Source: Pseudomonas putida S13.1.2
Lineage (GTDB): Bacteria > Pseudomonadota > Gammaproteobacteria > Pseudomonadales > Pseudomonadaceae
Direction: 5' to 3'
DNA: 64,000 nucleotides
Assembly: GCF_000498395.2 (NCBI RefSeq)
Contig: NZ_CP010979.1
Span: forward strand, 248,001-312,000
Shown here: in pieces, positions 30,001-40,580 of the stretch
How positions within the stretch are numbered: position 1 is the stretch's first letter
How the letters are laid out: each line of letters begins with the position of its first letter
The notes under the pieces: model-generated
Told to the model about the DNA's origin: nothing
Database searches by the model: none
Seen by the model: the letters and a program-made list of their open reading frames with translations, nothing else
Position numbers and translations under genes: made by a program

Positions 30001-33000
30001 CCGCGAGCTGCCGTGCGATCACCCGCAGGGCGGCAACCTGCACCGCCACGCCCATACCCTGGCCATCGGCCTGGACGTGGAGCAGACCCGGCAATTGCTG
30101 CAACAGGCTCCGGCGGCCTACCACACCCAGGTCAACGACCTGCTGCTGACTGCACTGGCGCGGGCGCTGTGCCGCTGGAGCGGCGATGAGGAAGTGCTGG
30201 TGCAGCTTGAAGGCCACGGCCGTGACGGGCTGTTCGAAGACATGGACCTGACCCGCAGCGTCGGCTGGTTCACCAACGCCTATCCACTGAGCCTGCGCCC
30301 GCTGGCAGGCGAACACGAGGCGGCGCGGGCCGGCTCGATCAAGCGCATCAAGGAACAACTGCGCCAGGTGCCGCACAAGGGCTTGGGTTACGGGGTGCTG
30401 CGCTACCTCGCCGACCCGGCCTGGCGCGAACAGATGGCAGCCTTGCCGCAGGCGCGTATCACCTTCAACTACCTGGGTCAGTTCGACCAGCAGTTCGACA
30501 GTGCGGCGCTGTTCCAGCCGCTGGAGGCACCGGCCGGTCTGGCGCATGACCTCGATGCACCGCTGCCAAACTGGCTGAGCGTCGATGGCCAAGTGTATGG
30601 CGGCGCCTTGCAACTGCGCTGGACCTTCAGCGCCGAGCGCTATGACCCGCAGACCATCGCTCGCCTGGCCGAGGCCTATCGCCAGGAGCTGCTGGCGCTG
30701 GTCGCGCATTGCCTGGCCGATGGCAACGGCAGCTTCACCCCGTCGGACTTCCCGCTGGCGCACCTGACCCAGGAGCAGATCGACGCATTGCCGGTACCGG
30801 CTGCGCAGATCGAGGACGTCTACCCGCTGACGCCAATGCAGGAAGGCATGCTGCTGCACACCCTGCTGGAGCCGGGCACCGGCCTCTACTACATGCAAGA
30901 CCGCTACCGCATCAACAGCGCCCTGGACCCTGAACGTTTCGCCCAGGCCTGGCAGGCGGTGGTGGCGCGCCACGAAGCGTTGCGCGCCTCGTTCAGCTGG
31001 AACAGCGGCGAGGCGATGCTGCAGATCATCCACAAACCGGGCAACCTCGCGGTGGACTACCAGGACTGGCGCGGCCTTGCTGACGAGGCCCAGGAGCAGC
31101 GCCTGCAGGCCCTGCACAAGCAGGAGCGCGAGGCCGGGTTTGCCCTGCTCAGTGAAGCACCGTTCCACCTGCGCCTGGTGCGCGTGGCCGACGAGCGCTA
31201 CTGGTTCATGATGAGCAACCACCACATCCTGATCGATGCCTGGTGCCGCTCGCTGCTGATGAACGACTTCTTCGAGGTCTACCAGGCACTCGGCGAAGGC
31301 CGTCAGGCCCAGTTGCCGGTGCCGCCGCGTTACCGCGATTACATCGGCTGGTTGCAGCGCCAGGGCCTGGACGACGCACGCGCCTGGTGGCAGGCCAGCC
31401 TGGCCGGCTTCGAGCGCGCCACGGCCATCCCCAGCGACCGCCCGCTGCGCCATGACCACGCCGGTAGCGGCATGGTTGTCGGCGATTGCTACACCCGCCT
31501 GGAGGTAAGTGACGGCGTGCGCCTGCGCGAACTGGCCCAGGCCCACCAGCTTACCGTCAACACCTTCGCCCAGGCGGCCTGGGCCTTGGTGCTGGCACGC
31601 TACAGCGGCGAGCGCGACGTAGCCTTTGGCGTGACAGTGGCCGGGCGCCCGGTAAGCATGCCGCAGATGCAGCGCACCGTTGGCCTGTTCATCAACAGTG
31701 TTGCCCTGCGTGTGCAGTTGCCCGTATCGGGTGAGCGTTGCAGTGTGCGCCAGTGGTTGCAGAGCCTGCTGCAAAGCAACATGGAACTGCGCGAGTACGA
31801 GTACCTGCCGCTGGTGGCGATCCAGGAGTGCAGCGAGTTGCCCAAGGGCCAGCCGCTGTTCGACAGCCTGTTCGTGTTCGAGAACGCGCCGGTGGAAACG
31901 GCCGTGCTCGACCATGCCCAGCACCTGAACGCCAGCTCCGACTCGGGCCGTACCCACACCAACTTCCCCTTGACGGCGGTGTGCTACCCGGGTGATGACC
32001 TGGGCCTGCACCTGTCGTTCGACCAGCGTTACTTTGATTACCCGACCGTCGAGCGCCTGCTGGCCGAGTTCAAGCGCCTGCTGCTGGCGCTGGTGCAGGG
32101 CTTCGATGGGGAGGTGAGCGCGCTGCCTCTGATGGGGGCAGACGAACAGCGTTTCCTGCTGGAAGACTGCAACCGCACCGAGCGGGCTTATCCGCTGGAG
32201 CAGAGCTACATCGCGCAGTTCGAAGCGCAGGTGGCTGCGCACCCTGAACGTACTGTGGCCCGCTGCCTGGAGGCCTCCTACGACTACGCCGGGCTGAACC
32301 TGGCGGCCAACCGCCTGGGCCACGCCTTGATCTCGGCCGGCGTAAAGGTGGACCAGCCGGTGGCGCTGCTGGCCGAGCGTGGGCTACCGCTGCTGGGCAT
32401 GATCGTCGGCAGCTTCAAGGCGGGCGCCGGCTACCTGCCGCTGGACCCGGGGCTGCCGGCTGCGCGCCTGCAAAGCATCATCCAGCTCAGCCGTACCCCG
32501 GTGCTGGTGTGCAGCGCGGCCTGTGCCGAGCAAGGCCGGCAGTTGCTGGGTGAGCTGGACGTTGCGGTACGGCCACAGCTGCTGGTGTGGGAAGACACCC
32601 AGGCCAGCCAGGTTGCCAGCCACAACCCAGGCATCCACAGTGGCCCGGACAACCTTGCCTATGTGATCTACACCTCAGGCTCGACCGGCCTGCCAAAAGG
32701 GGTGATGGTCGAGCAGCGTGGCATGCTCAACAACCAGTTGAGCAAGGTGCCGTATCTGGCGTTGAGCAATCAGGACGTCATTGCCCAGACTGCTTCGCAG
32801 AGCTTCGACATTTCGGTGTGGCAGTTCCTTGCCGCGCCGCTGTTCGGCGCCAAGGTAGAGATCGTGCCGAATGCCATCGCCCATGACCCGCAGGGCCTGC
32901 TGACGCATGTGCAGGCCACCGGCATCACCGTGCTGGAAAGTGTGCCGTCGCTGATCCAGGGCATGTTGGCCAGCGACCACCAGGCCCTCGACGGCCTGCG

Positions 33001-34048
33001 CTGGATGCTGCCGACCGGCGAGGCCATGCCACCGGAGCTGGCCGCGCAGTGGTTGCAGCGTTACCCGCAGATCGGCCTGGTCAACGCTTACGGGCCGGCA
33101 GAGTGCTCGGATGACGTGGCGTTCTTCCGCGTCGATGCCGCGTCGACCCAAGGCAGCTACCTGCCGATCGGCACGCCGACCGACAACAACCGCCTGTACC
33201 TGTTCGGCGAAGAGCAGGCACTGGTGCCGCTGGGCGCGGTGGGTGAACTCTGTGTGGCTGGCACCGGCGTCGGCCGTGGCTATGTGGGCGACCCTGTGCG
33301 TACCGCACTGGCATTTATCCCTCACCCTTACGGCTCCCCGGGCGAGCGCCTGTACCGCACCGGTGACCTGGCGCGGCAGCGCCCGGACGGTGTGCTGGAG
33401 TACGTCGGGCGCATCGACCACCAGGTGAAGATTCGCGGCTACCGCATCGAGCTTGGCGAGATTGAAGCCCGTCTGCACGAGCAGGCCGAGATTCGCGACG
33501 CTGCCGTGGGCGTGCAGGAAGGCGCCAACGGCAAGCATCTGGTCGGTTACCTGGTGGTACATCAGGGTATCGCCGCCGATGGCGCATTGCTGGAGCAGAT
33601 CAAGCAACGCCTGCGTGCCGAGTTGCCGGAGTACATGGTGCCGCTGCACTGGGGCTGGTTCGACAGCCTGCCGCACAACGCCAACGGCAAACTCGACCGC
33701 AAGGCGCTGCCGGCCATCGACATCGGTGGCCAGCACAGCCAGGCCTATCAGGCGCCGCGCAATGAGCTGGAGGCAGTGCTGGCGGGCATCTGGGGCGATG
33801 TGCTGAAAGCCGAGCGAGTGGGGGTGCACGACAACTTCTTCGAGCTGGGCGGGCATTCGCTGCTGGCCACGCAGATCGCTTCGCGGGTGCAGAAGCAGCT
33901 GCAACTGAACGTGCCGCTGCGGGCGATGTTCGAGTGCAGCACGGTGGAGGAGCTGGCCGAGTATGTGCAGGGGTTGCAGGGCAGTGCGCTGGATGACGAC
34001 AAGGTCGACCGGCTCAGTGACCTGATGGCCGAGCTCGAGGGGTTGTGA
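21095..34048 (+). CDS. pvdL: Pyoverdine chromophore NRPS PvdL (acyl-AMP ligase; Glu, D-Tyr, Dab modules)
   Basis: A 4317-residue synthetase that builds the acyl-Glu-Tyr-Dab precursor of the pyoverdine chromophore. Domain order: fatty acyl-AMP ligase (1-575) with [11 protein letters not shown]; carrier domain (LGGNSIAA near 610); C (HHIVADG near 802), A1, carrier ([10 protein letters not shown] near 1654); C (HHIVTEG), A2, carrier ([10 protein letters not shown] near 2724), epimerase (LTPIQHWFF near 2782, [11 protein letters not shown]); C ([12 protein letters not shown] near 3237, HHILIDAW), A3, carrier (near 4250). Pocket residues read from A3 (DIWELTADDK) fit diaminobutyrate. A1 (DVWHFGRINK) and A2 (DAEGIGAVMK, followed by epimerase) are at the Glu and D-Tyr positions. 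Start ATG 21095 follows GGCAGGAA. There is no thioesterase; the C-terminus ends in an acidic helix ([13 protein letters not shown]). Confidence 0.96.
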   Translation: MTDAFELPLSLVQALAHRAAQTPDKIALRFLADAPGEQAVLSYRDLDQRARTIAAALQARAGFGDRAILLFPSGPDYVAAFFGCLYAGVIAVPAYPPESARQHHQERLLSIIDDAEPRLLLTVAALHGSLQGLEALAADNGPELLAVDSLDPALAANWREPVLKGDDIAFLQYTSGSTALPKGVQVSHGNLVANEQLIRQGFGIDLNPDDVIVSWLPLYHDMGLIGGLLQPIFSGVPCVLMSPGYFLARPQRWLQAISEYGGTISGGPDFAYRLCSERVSEASLAGLDLSRWRVAYSGSEPIRQDSLATFADKFQASGFDRQSFFASYGLAEATLFVSGSRRGQGIAALELDAEAFAANRAEPGKGSVLMSCGYPQPGHAVRVVEPQHLQVLGDNQVGEIWAGGPSIALGYWRNPEASARTFVEMDGQTWLRTGDLGFMREGEVFVTGRLKDMLIVRGQNLYPQDLEKTLEREVEVLRKGRVAVFAVEQQGEEGIGVAVEISRNVQKAIKPQDLIKTLRQVIADACRQAPAVVLLLNPGALPKTSSGKLQRSACRLRMDDGSLDCYARFPDVSEAAASAAAGDELQTRIAAVWRDILKLEAVAADDHFLLLGGNSIAATQATARLADELGINLSLRTLFEVPVLADYSNAVASIIAEGAAGTAIIATLERAQALPQSLAQNRLWLMWQLQPESAAYNIPAGLQLRGELDESALEAAFQALVARHESLRTVFSEENGQALQRILAQQPFSLHRLNLEGQTPEQVRAEREAEARQPFDLTQGPLLRVTLARLDDEDHQLWVTLHHIVADGWSLNILLDEFAKLYAARCQGLEASLAPLTLGYADYGTWQRQWLAAGEAERQLQYWKAQLGDELPVLDLCTDHPRASQREYSAERFNLKVPAKLAEALKGLAREQQASLFMVLLAGWQALLHRYSGQADIRVGVPNANRPRLEAQGMVGFFINTQVLRAQLDGRLPFTQLLAQVRHATLAAQANQDLPYEQLVEALPDAREQGLFQVMFNHQQRDLSALRRLPGLLAEELPWHSREAKFDLQLHSEEDHQGRLSLAFDYAAELFEASTVKRLAHHLLALLEQVCAAPQRPLGEVQLLDEPGRAQLLGWGRAPAAAPPCLLVEQLNEQARRTPQRTALAWDGGSLDYAELHQQANRLAHYLRDKGVGPDTRVAIAIERSPQLLVGLLAILKAGGAYVPLDVDYPAERLAYMLADCNAGLLLSHSSLLGKLPQVDGVSAIALDQLHLDSWPSHAPGLHLHGDNLAYVIYTSGSTGQPKGVGNTHAALAERLQWMQATYGLNDSDVLMQKAPISFDVSVWECFWPLVTGCKLVLAGPGEHRDPQRIAALVQAHGVTTLHFVPPLLQVFVQEPQAGACSSLRRLFSGGEALPAALRDRVLQVLPQVQLHNRYGPTETAINVTHWHCQAADGERSPIGRPLGNVLCRVLDDELELAAPGVPGELYLGGTGLARGYLGRPGLTAERFVPQADGHGERLYRSGDRARWQVQLEALEYLGRLDQQVKVRGFRVEPEEVQACLLAQPGVEQALVLIHKDAVGAQLVGYYSGTAQPAEVLAVLAEQLPAYMVPAQLIPLAQLPLGPSGKVDRKALPAPVWQQREHVEPHTELQQQVAAIWREVLNLPRVGLQDDFFALGGHSLLATQIVSRSRQACDVELPLKVLFEASELGAFCAEIARIRAAGQRNLQGAIARVDRRQAVPLSYSQQRMWFLWQMEPDSPAYNVGGMARLRGTLHVDAFERALQALIVRHETLRTTFPSIDGVPYQCVAEDSGLHLDWQDFSALPIDARQQRLQQLADDQAHQPFDLERGPLLRACLVKADEREHFFVLTLHHIVTEGWAMDIFARELGELYEAFVDDRESPLAPLPVQYLDYSVWQRQWLESGEGARQLAYWKDRLGDEHPVLALPADRPRPAVQSHRGELYRFELDPALVARVHAFNSQRGLTLFMTMTATLAALLHRYSGQRDLRIGAPVANRIRPESEGLIGAFLNTQVLRCELDGQMTANALLEQMRQAAIEGQSHQDLPFDQLVEALQPPRSSAYNPLFQVMCNVQRWAFQQSRTLAGMQVDYLVNDASATKFDLYLEVTDLDGRLGCCLTYSRDLFDEPRIARMAEHWQHLLVGLLDNPQQRLCELPMLSGAEQQVLAGQLQGEHDFDLDQTLHGLFAAQAARTPQAGALTFAGQHMTYAELDQRANRLARALRERGVGPQVRVGLALERSLEMVVGLLAILKAGGAYVPLDPEYPLDRLRYMIEDSRIGLLLSQRELLQTLGELPEGVARWSLEDDAASLSAYSDAPLDNLNLPQHQAYLIYTSGSTGKPKGVVVSHGEFAMHCQAVIAAFGMRSDDCELHFYSINFDAASERLWVPLLCGARVVVRAQGQWGAEDICQLVREQQVSILGFTPSYGSQLAQYLGGQGEQLPVRLVITGGEALTGEHLQRIRQAFAPQQFFNAYGPTETVVMPLACLAPEVLPADLGSVPIGHVIGSRSAYILDEDLALLPQGGIGELYVGGAGLAQGYHDRPGLSAERFVADPFSTEGGRLYRTGDLVRLGTDGLVEYVGRADQQVKIRGFRIELGEIESRLQAHADVDEAVVLALDLPGGKQLVGYLVCKQAMAGSEAQSQLREAVKADARQHLPDYMVPAHLVLLDSLPLMGNGKLDRRALPLPDLEQARQQYQAPGNEVETQLAQIWRDVLNVARVGVQDNFFELGGDSILSIQVVSRARQAGLQFTPRDLFQHQTIQTLAAVVQHSEAASTVEQGLRQGQTGLTPIQHWFFDSEVPQPQHWNQAVLLQARQPLDEAALEQALTALVQHHDSLRLRFSEALGRWQAQYAQPAAEQLLWTASVADFADCQALYTDLQRSLDLQQGPLLRALLVRDGQGSQRLLLAIHHLVVDGVSWRVLLEDLQALYRGQPLPAKTHAMGDWAARLASYASSDSLRDELNWWQGQLGGVRRELPCDHPQGGNLHRHAHTLAIGLDVEQTRQLLQQAPAAYHTQVNDLLLTALARALCRWSGDEEVLVQLEGHGRDGLFEDMDLTRSVGWFTNAYPLSLRPLAGEHEAARAGSIKRIKEQLRQVPHKGLGYGVLRYLADPAWREQMAALPQARITFNYLGQFDQQFDSAALFQPLEAPAGLAHDLDAPLPNWLSVDGQVYGGALQLRWTFSAERYDPQTIARLAEAYRQELLALVAHCLADGNGSFTPSDFPLAHLTQEQIDALPVPAAQIEDVYPLTPMQEGMLLHTLLEPGTGLYYMQDRYRINSALDPERFAQAWQAVVARHEALRASFSWNSGEAMLQIIHKPGNLAVDYQDWRGLADEAQEQRLQALHKQEREAGFALLSEAPFHLRLVRVADERYWFMMSNHHILIDAWCRSLLMNDFFEVYQALGEGRQAQLPVPPRYRDYIGWLQRQGLDDARAWWQASLAGFERATAIPSDRPLRHDHAGSGMVVGDCYTRLEVSDGVRLRELAQAHQLTVNTFAQAAWALVLARYSGERDVAFGVTVAGRPVSMPQMQRTVGLFINSVALRVQLPVSGERCSVRQWLQSLLQSNMELREYEYLPLVAIQECSELPKGQPLFDSLFVFENAPVETAVLDHAQHLNASSDSGRTHTNFPLTAVCYPGDDLGLHLSFDQRYFDYPTVERLLAEFKRLLLALVQGFDGEVSALPLMGADEQRFLLEDCNRTERAYPLEQSYIAQFEAQVAAHPERTVARCLEASYDYAGLNLAANRLGHALISAGVKVDQPVALLAERGLPLLGMIVGSFKAGAGYLPLDPGLPAARLQSIIQLSRTPVLVCSAACAEQGRQLLGELDVAVRPQLLVWEDTQASQVASHNPGIHSGPDNLAYVIYTSGSTGLPKGVMVEQRGMLNNQLSKVPYLALSNQDVIAQTASQSFDISVWQFLAAPLFGAKVEIVPNAIAHDPQGLLTHVQATGITVLESVPSLIQGMLASDHQALDGLRWMLPTGEAMPPELAAQWLQRYPQIGLVNAYGPAECSDDVAFFRVDAASTQGSYLPIGTPTDNNRLYLFGEEQALVPLGAVGELCVAGTGVGRGYVGDPVRTALAFIPHPYGSPGERLYRTGDLARQRPDGVLEYVGRIDHQVKIRGYRIELGEIEARLHEQAEIRDAAVGVQEGANGKHLVGYLVVHQGIAADGALLEQIKQRLRAELPEYMVPLHWGWFDSLPHNANGKLDRKALPAIDIGGQHSQAYQAPRNELEAVLAGIWGDVLKAERVGVHDNFFELGGHSLLATQIASRVQKQLQLNVPLRAMFECSTVEELAEYVQGLQGSALDDDKVDRLSDLMAELEGL

Positions 34049-34073
34049 TCTGAATGGATGGGGCGCCTGTACG

Positions 34074-34167
34074 GGCCCCTTCGCGGGTAAACCCGCTCCC
34101 ACAGGTATTGCTCCGGCCTTGAGAGCGGCGCAGTACCTGTGGGAGCGGGTTTACCCGCGAAGGGGCC
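34074..34167. repeat. Perfect 34-bp inverted repeat (REP pair) between convergent pvdL and dsbG
   Basis: Arms at 34074-34107 and 34134-34167 are exact reverse complements around a 26-nt loop and contain the REP core (GGGTAAACCCGCTCCCACAGG). This is placed to terminate both convergent transcripts. Confidence 0.9.
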
Positions 34168-34186
34168 AGTGCAGGCACCCTGTTAT

Positions 34187-34945
34187 TCAGCGCTTGCCGA
34201 GAATCTTGCCCAGCATTTCCGGCCGCGGTGCCCCTTGCTGGCTTTGCAGGTTGCCCTGTTCATCCTGATAGAAAATCGCCGGGGTCGCCTGCAAGCCCAT
34301 CTCTTCCATCAACGCCATGTTGGCCGCCAGCTTCTGCTGCACCGCCTCGGGCACTTGTTCCAGTGCCTTCAGCGTGCTGGCCTTACCGGCTTTCTCATGT
34401 TGTTGCAGGGCCTTGGCCGGGTCTTTCGCTGCCAGCAGGGCCGCCGATTTACCCGGGCTGTCCTCGCGGATGATGCCCACCATGATATGGCGCAACTGCA
34501 CCTTGCCCGACTCCACCCACGGCCGCGCCTGTTCCCAGAACATGTTGCAGTACGGGCAGTTCGGGTCGCTGAACAGGTACACCTTGCGTGGCGCATCGGC
34601 CTTGCCGTCGGCGATCCAGGCGGTTTTCTCCAGCTTCGCCCAGATGGCCTTGCTCATCGGCCCATACACCAGCTTTTCCAGCGGCTCGGCGCTAAGGTCC
34701 TTGCCTTGTTCGTCGAACAGGCTGCCGACCAGCACGTGCTTGCCGTCAGGGGTCAGGTACAGGGCCAGGGCGTTGTTCTGGTACTCGGCGGCATAACCGC
34801 GCAGGCCGTTGGGCGCATCGAAGCTGCCCTTGATCACGGCGCCCTTGGCTTGCAGCTGCTGAACTGCCTTGGGCAGTTCTTCGGCCTGCAGGGCAGGGGA
34901 GGCCAGCAGGGCCAGGGACAGGGGCAGCAGTGCAGTCAATCGCAT
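34187..34945 (-). CDS. dsbG: Thiol:disulfide interchange protein DsbG (DsbC/DsbG family)
   Basis: A 252-residue periplasmic disulfide isomerase/reductase. A signal peptide (LLPLSLALLASPALQAEE, cleavage near 20) precedes an N-terminal dimerisation region and a thioredoxin domain with CPYC in FSDPNCPYCNMFW (near 129-132). The cis-Pro loop is QATPAIFYQDEQG. Length agrees with DsbG. The start at 34945 (MRLTALLPLSLAL) is one base past the stop of the upstream TlpA-like gene; an AGGAAACTGAC site precedes it. It is last of three leftward redox genes dsbD-tlpA-dsbG, so DsbD very likely keeps it reduced. Confidence 0.92.
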   Translation of the reverse strand: MRLTALLPLSLALLASPALQAEELPKAVQQLQAKGAVIKGSFDAPNGLRGYAAEYQNNALALYLTPDGKHVLVGSLFDEQGKDLSAEPLEKLVYGPMSKAIWAKLEKTAWIADGKADAPRKVYLFSDPNCPYCNMFWEQARPWVESGKVQLRHIMVGIIREDSPGKSAALLAAKDPAKALQQHEKAGKASTLKALEQVPEAVQQKLAANMALMEEMGLQATPAIFYQDEQGNLQSQQGAPRPEMLGKILGKR

Positions 34946-34946
34946 G

Positions 34947-35783
34947 TCAGTTTCCTTGTGCGGCAGGGGCGGGCGCAATGGCCCGGTCGAAAGGTTCCAG
35001 GGCGTGGCGCAGGCTGGCCCGGGACAGCTCGCCCAGGTGGCTGCCGACCAGCCGCCCGCTGGCGTCATAGAACAGGGTGGTAGGCAGGGCCATGGAACCG
35101 ACGCGCTGGGCCAGCAGGCCGGTGCCGTCGAACAGCACGTGGGTCAGGCTCAGGCCGGTAGTGGCCAGGAAGGTGCTGACGTTTTCCGGGGTCTCGCCCT
35201 GGTTGACGAACAGGAAGGTCACGTGCGGGTAGTCGCTTTGCGCCTGTTGCAGCACGGGCATCTCGCGCCGGCAGGGCGGGCACCAGGTGGCCCAGATGTT
35301 GATTACCAATGGCTTGCCGCGGTAGCTGTGCAGCGCAACCGATTGGCCGCCAGCGTTGCGCAGGCTCAGTTCAGGCAGCTCGGTGCCTTTGCTGTACAAG
35401 TGTCCGCCGAAGCTGGCCAGGCCCCAGAACAGCGCGCCGCTGAACAATGCCCAGCCCAGCGGGCGGCGCAGGCCCGGTTGACGCCAGCCCTGCCACACCG
35501 CACCAAGGACGATGCCGGCAAGGCCTGACCAGAGCAGGAAGCCACCGTCGCGGATGTCGATGATCTGCAACGGCTCATCGCGGTACATCGGCCAGTAGGC
35601 CAGCACGAAGCCGGCACGGGCGCACAGCAGGCCGATCAGGAACAGGTTGAACAGTGCCGATTCCGGGCTTTCGCCGCCACGCCGGGCGACCCACCAGCCG
35701 ACCACGCTGGCGATTACCAGCGCGGTGAGCATCAACAGGTGGTTGAGCGCCATCGTCAGTGGCCCGAGGGTTACGGTCAACAT
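34947..35783 (-). CDS. TlpA/DsbE-family thioredoxin fused to a prolipoprotein-transferase-like membrane domain
   Basis: A 278-residue membrane-anchored thiol protein. The first ~130 residues carry several hydrophobic helices (LNHLLMLTALVIASVVGWWVA; ALFNLFLIGLLCARAGFVLAYW; GWALFSGALFWGLASFG) resembling a shortened Lgt-like module. The C-terminal half is a TlpA-type redoxin with INIWATWCPPCRREMPVL (Cys-Pro-Pro-Cys near 163-166) and GSMALPTTLFYDASG for the cis-Pro loop. Fusion of a membrane module with a DsbE-like domain is seen in Pseudomonas next to dsbD. It overlaps the dsbD stop by 1 nt. It probably receives electrons from DsbD; substrates might be c-type cytochromes or pyoverdine-maturation enzymes. 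Confidence 0.85.
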   Translation of the reverse strand: MLTVTLGPLTMALNHLLMLTALVIASVVGWWVARRGGESPESALFNLFLIGLLCARAGFVLAYWPMYRDEPLQIIDIRDGGFLLWSGLAGIVLGAVWQGWRQPGLRRPLGWALFSGALFWGLASFGGHLYSKGTELPELSLRNAGGQSVALHSYRGKPLVINIWATWCPPCRREMPVLQQAQSDYPHVTFLFVNQGETPENVSTFLATTGLSLTHVLFDGTGLLAQRVGSMALPTTLFYDASGRLVGSHLGELSRASLRHALEPFDRAIAPAPAAQGN

Positions 35784-37498
35784 CAGCCTTGGCTCCTGGT
35801 CTGGGCCCAGTGTTGCTGGAACGCGGCGGCATCCACTTCACCGGTAATGCGCCGCGCGCGGCGTTCGTCGCCCTCCGGGCCGATCCAGATGATGCTGGGC
35901 GGGCCGGGTACCTGGTAGCGCTGCAGCAGGGCTTTGCTGGCCTGACTATCGGCGGTCACGTCCAGGCGTAACAGGTGCACCCCGGCCAGGTTGGCCTGCA
36001 CGTCGCTGCGGGCGAACACCTGTTTTTCCATGACCTTGCACGACACGCACCAGTCGGCATAGTAGTCGAGCATCACCCACTGGCCACGGGCCTTGGCCGC
36101 ATCCAGTTCACGTTGCAGGTCTTCGGGGCGGCTGACCGTGACGAAGCTGTCTTCGGCATGCTGGGCAGCAACGGGTGCGGCGCCACCACCGGTGAACGGG
36201 CGCAGCGGCTGCCAAAGGTCATCGCCACCTGCTGCGGCGCCTACCAGCAACAGGCCGCCCCACAGGGCGCCCAGCAGCGGTACGGCGCGCAATGCTGGCA
36301 GGCGCTGCAGGGCTGGCCAGGTGGCCCAGGCCAGGGCGATGAGCCAGCCGCCACTCAGTGCCAGCAGCAGCGTGGCGGGCAACAGGCTGCGCACGGTGTA
36401 CAGCGCCATGGCCAGGAACACGAAGCCGAACACGCCCTTGACCCGGTCCATCCAGGCGCCCGGGCGCGGCAAGTAACGGTTGCCCAGGGTCACCAGCAAC
36501 AGCAGCGGCACGCCCATACCCAGGCCCAGGCTGAACAGCACCAGTGCCCCTTGCAGCACGTCGCCGCTCTGGGCGATGTACAGCAGCGCGCCGGCCAATG
36601 GCGCGGTCATGCACGGGCCCAGCAGCAGGCCGGACAACGCCCCGAGCAGCGCCGCGCCATACAGGTTGCCGCCACGGGTGCCTTGCCCGGCGCGGTCAAG
36701 GCGGTCGCGCAGGGCGGCAGGCAGTTGCAGCTCGAAGGCGCCAAACATAGGCAGGGCCAACAGCACGAACAGCCCCGCCAGGCTGCCCAGCAGCCAGGGT
36801 TGCTGCAGCCAGGCCTGCAGGCTGGCACCCAGCAGTGCGGCGACCACGCCCAGGGCGGCGTACACCAGTGCCATGCTCAGCACATACACCCCGGCCAGCA
36901 GCCAGCCGCGTCGGGCGCTGGCGCCATTGCCCAGCACCAGCCCGGCAAGGATCGGCAGCATCGGGAGCGAGCAGGGGGTAAAGGCCAGCAGCAGCCCAAG
37001 GCCGAAGAACGCCAGCAGGCTCCAGGCCAGGTGGCCCTGTTGCAGGCCACTGGCCAAGGCCTGGTCGCTGGCTTGCTCGGCGGCGGGTGCCACACTGCCG
37101 CCCAGGTCAATTAGCGTGGTCTGCGGGGGGTAGCACAGGCCGGCGTCGGCGCAGCCTTGCCAGCCCAGGCGCAACTGGCCCTGGGCATTGGCCGGCAGCA
37201 GCAGTTCGAGCTGGTCGCGGTACACCGCGCTGTCACCGAAGAATTCGTCGTGGTGGTTGAGCGCCGGCGGCAATTGCGGGTGCTGCCCGGCAGGCAGACC
37301 GTCGAACTTAAGGCGCTTCTGGTACAGGTAGTAGCCCTGCTTGATCTGGAAGTACAGGCGCATCTGCCCGTCGGCCTGGCGGTCGTGGGTAAGCACAAAC
37401 GCCTGGTCGACCGGCAGGAAGTCCGGTTTTACATCGAACGGGTTGGCCTGCAACGGGCCGGCCAGAAGCAGTGTCAGGAAGAGCAGGAGGACGCGCAT
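35783..37498 (-). CDS. dsbD: Thiol:disulfide interchange protein DsbD
   Basis: A 571-residue inner-membrane electron transporter that moves reducing power from cytosolic thioredoxin to periplasmic thiol proteins. A signal peptide (LLLFLTLLLAGPLQANPF) leads to the alpha domain with CADAGLCYPP (two Cys near 117-123). Eight hydrophobic helices follow, with FTPCSLPMLPILAGL in the first and GALSGLLLGPCMTAPLAGALLY in the fourth as the membrane Cys pair. The gamma thioredoxin domain has YADWCVSCKVMEKQVF (near 477-492). All three cysteine pairs are intact. It is the first gene of the three-gene operon; the upstream 250 bp (37499-37748) is shared with the divergent molybdenum hydroxylase operon. Confidence 0.95.
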   Translation of the reverse strand: MRVLLLFLTLLLAGPLQANPFDVKPDFLPVDQAFVLTHDRQADGQMRLYFQIKQGYYLYQKRLKFDGLPAGQHPQLPPALNHHDEFFGDSAVYRDQLELLLPANAQGQLRLGWQGCADAGLCYPPQTTLIDLGGSVAPAAEQASDQALASGLQQGHLAWSLLAFFGLGLLLAFTPCSLPMLPILAGLVLGNGASARRGWLLAGVYVLSMALVYAALGVVAALLGASLQAWLQQPWLLGSLAGLFVLLALPMFGAFELQLPAALRDRLDRAGQGTRGGNLYGAALLGALSGLLLGPCMTAPLAGALLYIAQSGDVLQGALVLFSLGLGMGVPLLLLVTLGNRYLPRPGAWMDRVKGVFGFVFLAMALYTVRSLLPATLLLALSGGWLIALAWATWPALQRLPALRAVPLLGALWGGLLLVGAAAGGDDLWQPLRPFTGGGAAPVAAQHAEDSFVTVSRPEDLQRELDAAKARGQWVMLDYYADWCVSCKVMEKQVFARSDVQANLAGVHLLRLDVTADSQASKALLQRYQVPGPPSIIWIGPEGDERRARRITGEVDAAAFQQHWAQTRSQG

Positions 37499-37748
37499 GT
37501 CTTCGCCTTGGCAGATCTAGGAATGGGGCCATGCTGGCTGGGGCTGATTAAATGAAGGTTAACGCTGGTTTTGAGTCTGCGAGTCCACCCCAATCCCACC
37601 CATCACCCCAGACACACCGCGACATATTGTCGGCTTGACTTTGCCAATCCCCACACACTTCCTGTAAAGTTGACGCACAAGTCAGCTTTTACCCGCTAGC
37701 ACTAGAATCAAAATAGGGCAGGCCCCCCAACTGCCCAGAGGATCAAGC
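37499..37748. promoter_or_regulatory. Divergent promoter region dsbD / molybdenum hydroxylase operon
   Basis: This 250-bp gap holds a perfect 13-bp palindrome CGACA-TAT-TGTCG at 37620-37632 and TTGAC hexamers at 37635 and 37670, but no -10 at standard spacing. No iron-starvation, Fur or Anr consensus was seen. Confidence 0.4.
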
Positions 37749-40580
37749 ATGTCCAACCGTGATATTTCCCGGCGCGCCTTCTTGCAAGGCGGGCTGATAG
37801 CTGGTGTCGGCGTGACCATGGCGCCACTCGGCAGCCAGGCATTCGCCGCCCTGATGGAGGACCGCGTCACCACCTCGCCGCAGAAGTGGATGAACCATGA
37901 CGGCAAGGCGCGCTTCCGTAACGATGCCTTGTCCAAGGTATGCGGAGACAAGGTGTTCGCCCGCGATATCCGCGCCAAGGACATGCCCGGCTGGCCCACG
38001 CAGCAGGGCCATGCGCTGCTGCTCAAGGCGACCAAGGCCGACCGTATCTATGCCGGTCACGACCTCAGCCTGCTCGGTGCCGAGCTGCAGCCTGACCGTA
38101 TCGTTACCGCCGCCGATCTCGAGAAAGACGGCATTGCCTGGCCGGAGGCGCATTCGCCCGACCCGCTGCTGCCGCCCGGCAAGGTGCCGATGTTCATCGG
38201 CCACCCGGTGGCGATCCTGATCTGGCACGACTTCGAGCGCTTCCGCCAGGCCAAGCGCAAGCTGCAGTTCAACGAACAGGCGATCCGTTACGGCGCCCAG
38301 GCGCCGCTGTACCAGCGCGACCCTTACGGCAGTTTTCGCTTCGTGCGGGTGGGCGGTGCCACGCCGTTCGACGACGATGAGTTCTCCAGCCTGAAGAATT
38401 CCATGCTGTTCCCAACCATTCTCAACCGCAAGCCGGTATGGTCGAAGCAGCCCAACCAGCACGGCGACCTGACCGAGCAGGGGCTGTTCTACGCCAATCG
38501 CATGGCCGGGCAGCTGGACAACCCGCCCGAGGACTGGCTGGTGTTCGACGAGCGCTACAAGACGCCGTCCATCGAACCCGCCGCGCTGGAGCCGGACAAC
38601 GGCAACGGCTGGTACGACCCGGCCAGCGGCACGCTGCACTTCGTGGTTGCCACCCAGTGCCCGTTCGAAGTGGCGCAGGAATGCGTGCACATGATCAAGC
38701 CGTCGCGTTTCGCCCTGAACACGCTGAACATGCACCCGGGCTACACCGTGGGCTACGGCTCGAAAGACAACAACATCTTCGTCTTCTACGCCGCCGTGGC
38801 CGCGCTGTATGGCGGCGGCGTGCCGATCCGCCTGGCCAACGACCGTTACGAGCAGTTCCAGAGCGGCATCAAGCGCCATGCCTTCGATATCCGCTACCAG
38901 CTGGCCGTCGACAAGAAGGACAACAGCTTCAAGATCTTCCGCGCCGACATGAGCTGCGACGGCGGCGGGCGCATCAACTACAGCCCGTCGGTGGCAGCGG
39001 TAGGCGCCACTGCTGCGCAGTCGATCTATTACATGCCGCAGAACGACCTGTCGGTTACCGCCTACCATTCCCGCGGTGTCGAGGCCGGCTCCATGCGCGG
39101 CTACGGCACCTTGCAGAGCATGGCGGCCACCGAGATGATGGTGGACGAGATCGCAGGCCGCCTGGGCGTCGATGCCATCGACCTGCGTCGTGCCAACGCG
39201 CTGAAATCGGGCATGAAGAACACCCAGGGCGCGGTCCCGGCGGGCGCGCTGCGTCTGTACGAGATTCTCGACAAGGCCGCCGTGCACGACTGGTGGCGCA
39301 ACCGCGACGCGCGCAAGCAGCAGATGGACGCGCAGGACCAGGACCACTGGTACGGCGTGGGCTTTGCGATTTGCCAAAAGGACTTCGGCACCGGCTCCGA
39401 GGCACCCATGGCCAGCATCGAGTTCAGCCGCGACGGCCGCATCAGCCTGCGCCACATCGGCACCGAGCTGGGCACCGGCATGTCTACCTCCCAGGCCCTG
39501 GTGGTCAGCGACTTCCTGGGGCGCTCGGCTGACGAGGTCAGGACTGCGGTTACCGAATGGCCAGAGCTGCAACTGAGCACCAGCGGCAACCCGTACCTGA
39601 TCAGCCAGCCCGAGCAGGACGCCGCGCTGCGCAACCCGCGCTGGGTCGGCAAGTTGGCGTCGCCTTCGTCGGCGACCAACTCGGCCTTCTACTTCAGCCA
39701 CGCCACCCGCGAAGCGGCGCGCGTGCTGTTCAACCACGGCCTGTGGCCGGCGGCCATGGCCATCTGGCGCCAGGGCCCGCATGGCGGCCAGGCCAACCCG
39801 CTGGTGGTGCGCCGCGAGAACGCGGTGTGGGTCAACGGCGAGCTGACCGGTAACGGCCTGCAGCCGATCCCGTTCGCCCAGCTGGCACAGAAGGCCCACG
39901 ACATGGGCCTGGTCACCGGCGCCAGTGTCCACGGTTTCAACCGCTGGAGCTGGGCCGAGGCTGACTTCGTCATCGACGGCGTGCGCGAGCGCTTCCCGCT
40001 TGACGCCGTGGCGGTGAAATACGGCGATGGCGCGGTGAACGCCAAGAAGGCGCAGATGAGCAGCCACGGTTACCACCTGCTCGACCGGCAGAACGCTGCC
40101 TACCCCGACACCCAGCTGAACAACGCCATGGTCACCTACTACAGCCCCGTGGCGACCATCGTTGAAATCAAGGTCAACAAGGGCACCCATGAAGTGCAGG
40201 TGCTCAACCACCACAGCTGGGTCGAGTGCGGCCGGGTGTTGGTGCCGGAGCTGGTCAAGGGCCAGCTAGAAGGCGGTATTGCCATGGGCATCGGCCACGC
40301 GCTGACCGAAGAAATGCCGTTGTACGAGGGCGGGCCCGGGGAGGGCGACTGGAACTTCAACCGCTACCGCCTGCCGCATGCGCGCGACGTGGCGGTGTGG
40401 CAGCAGACCAGCGAAATCCTCCCGCCGCTGTCACCGACCGACCCGTCCAAGGGCATCGCCGAAGTGGTGATGATCCCGGTCGTGGGGGCCATCGGCAATG
40501 CCGTTGCCCATGCCATCGGCAAGCGCGTGCGCGACCTTCCCATCACCCCAGCCCGTATCAAGGAGGCCCTCAATGGCTAA
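37749..40580 (+). CDS. Periplasmic molybdenum hydroxylase large subunit (isoquinoline 1-oxidoreductase beta type)
   Basis: A 943-residue molybdopterin-cytosine-dinucleotide subunit of the xanthine oxidase family. The N-terminus has a twin-arginine signal (SRRAFLQGGLIAGVGVTMAP), so the folded complex is exported. Large-subunit segments include YGGGVPIRLANDRYEQFQSGIKRH, DMSCDGGGRIN, AGSMRGYGTLQSMAATEMMVDEIA (the MRGYG loop) and GTELGTGMSTSQALV. The C-terminal KGIAEVVMIPVVGAIGNAVAHA resembles the GxxE region carrying the active-site Glu. The fused layout with a Tat signal is typical of the IorB/aldehyde dehydrogenase group that works with a membrane or periplasmic cytochrome c. The substrate is unknown; an N-heterocycle, purine or aldehyde is plausible. 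It overlaps the small subunit gene by 8 nt. Confidence 0.9.
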   Translation: MSNRDISRRAFLQGGLIAGVGVTMAPLGSQAFAALMEDRVTTSPQKWMNHDGKARFRNDALSKVCGDKVFARDIRAKDMPGWPTQQGHALLLKATKADRIYAGHDLSLLGAELQPDRIVTAADLEKDGIAWPEAHSPDPLLPPGKVPMFIGHPVAILIWHDFERFRQAKRKLQFNEQAIRYGAQAPLYQRDPYGSFRFVRVGGATPFDDDEFSSLKNSMLFPTILNRKPVWSKQPNQHGDLTEQGLFYANRMAGQLDNPPEDWLVFDERYKTPSIEPAALEPDNGNGWYDPASGTLHFVVATQCPFEVAQECVHMIKPSRFALNTLNMHPGYTVGYGSKDNNIFVFYAAVAALYGGGVPIRLANDRYEQFQSGIKRHAFDIRYQLAVDKKDNSFKIFRADMSCDGGGRINYSPSVAAVGATAAQSIYYMPQNDLSVTAYHSRGVEAGSMRGYGTLQSMAATEMMVDEIAGRLGVDAIDLRRANALKSGMKNTQGAVPAGALRLYEILDKAAVHDWWRNRDARKQQMDAQDQDHWYGVGFAICQKDFGTGSEAPMASIEFSRDGRISLRHIGTELGTGMSTSQALVVSDFLGRSADEVRTAVTEWPELQLSTSGNPYLISQPEQDAALRNPRWVGKLASPSSATNSAFYFSHATREAARVLFNHGLWPAAMAIWRQGPHGGQANPLVVRRENAVWVNGELTGNGLQPIPFAQLAQKAHDMGLVTGASVHGFNRWSWAEADFVIDGVRERFPLDAVAVKYGDGAVNAKKAQMSSHGYHLLDRQNAAYPDTQLNNAMVTYYSPVATIVEIKVNKGTHEVQVLNHHSWVECGRVLVPELVKGQLEGGIAMGIGHALTEEMPLYEGGPGEGDWNFNRYRLPHARDVAVWQQTSEILPPLSPTDPSKGIAEVVMIPVVGAIGNAVAHAIGKRVRDLPITPARIKEALNG

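Noticed and set aside
37743..40214. 823-codon minus-strand open frame opposite the molybdenum hydroxylase gene
   Set aside because: No recognisable motif; the plus strand encodes a full xanthine-oxidase-family large subunit with a Tat signal, so this is a shadow frame.
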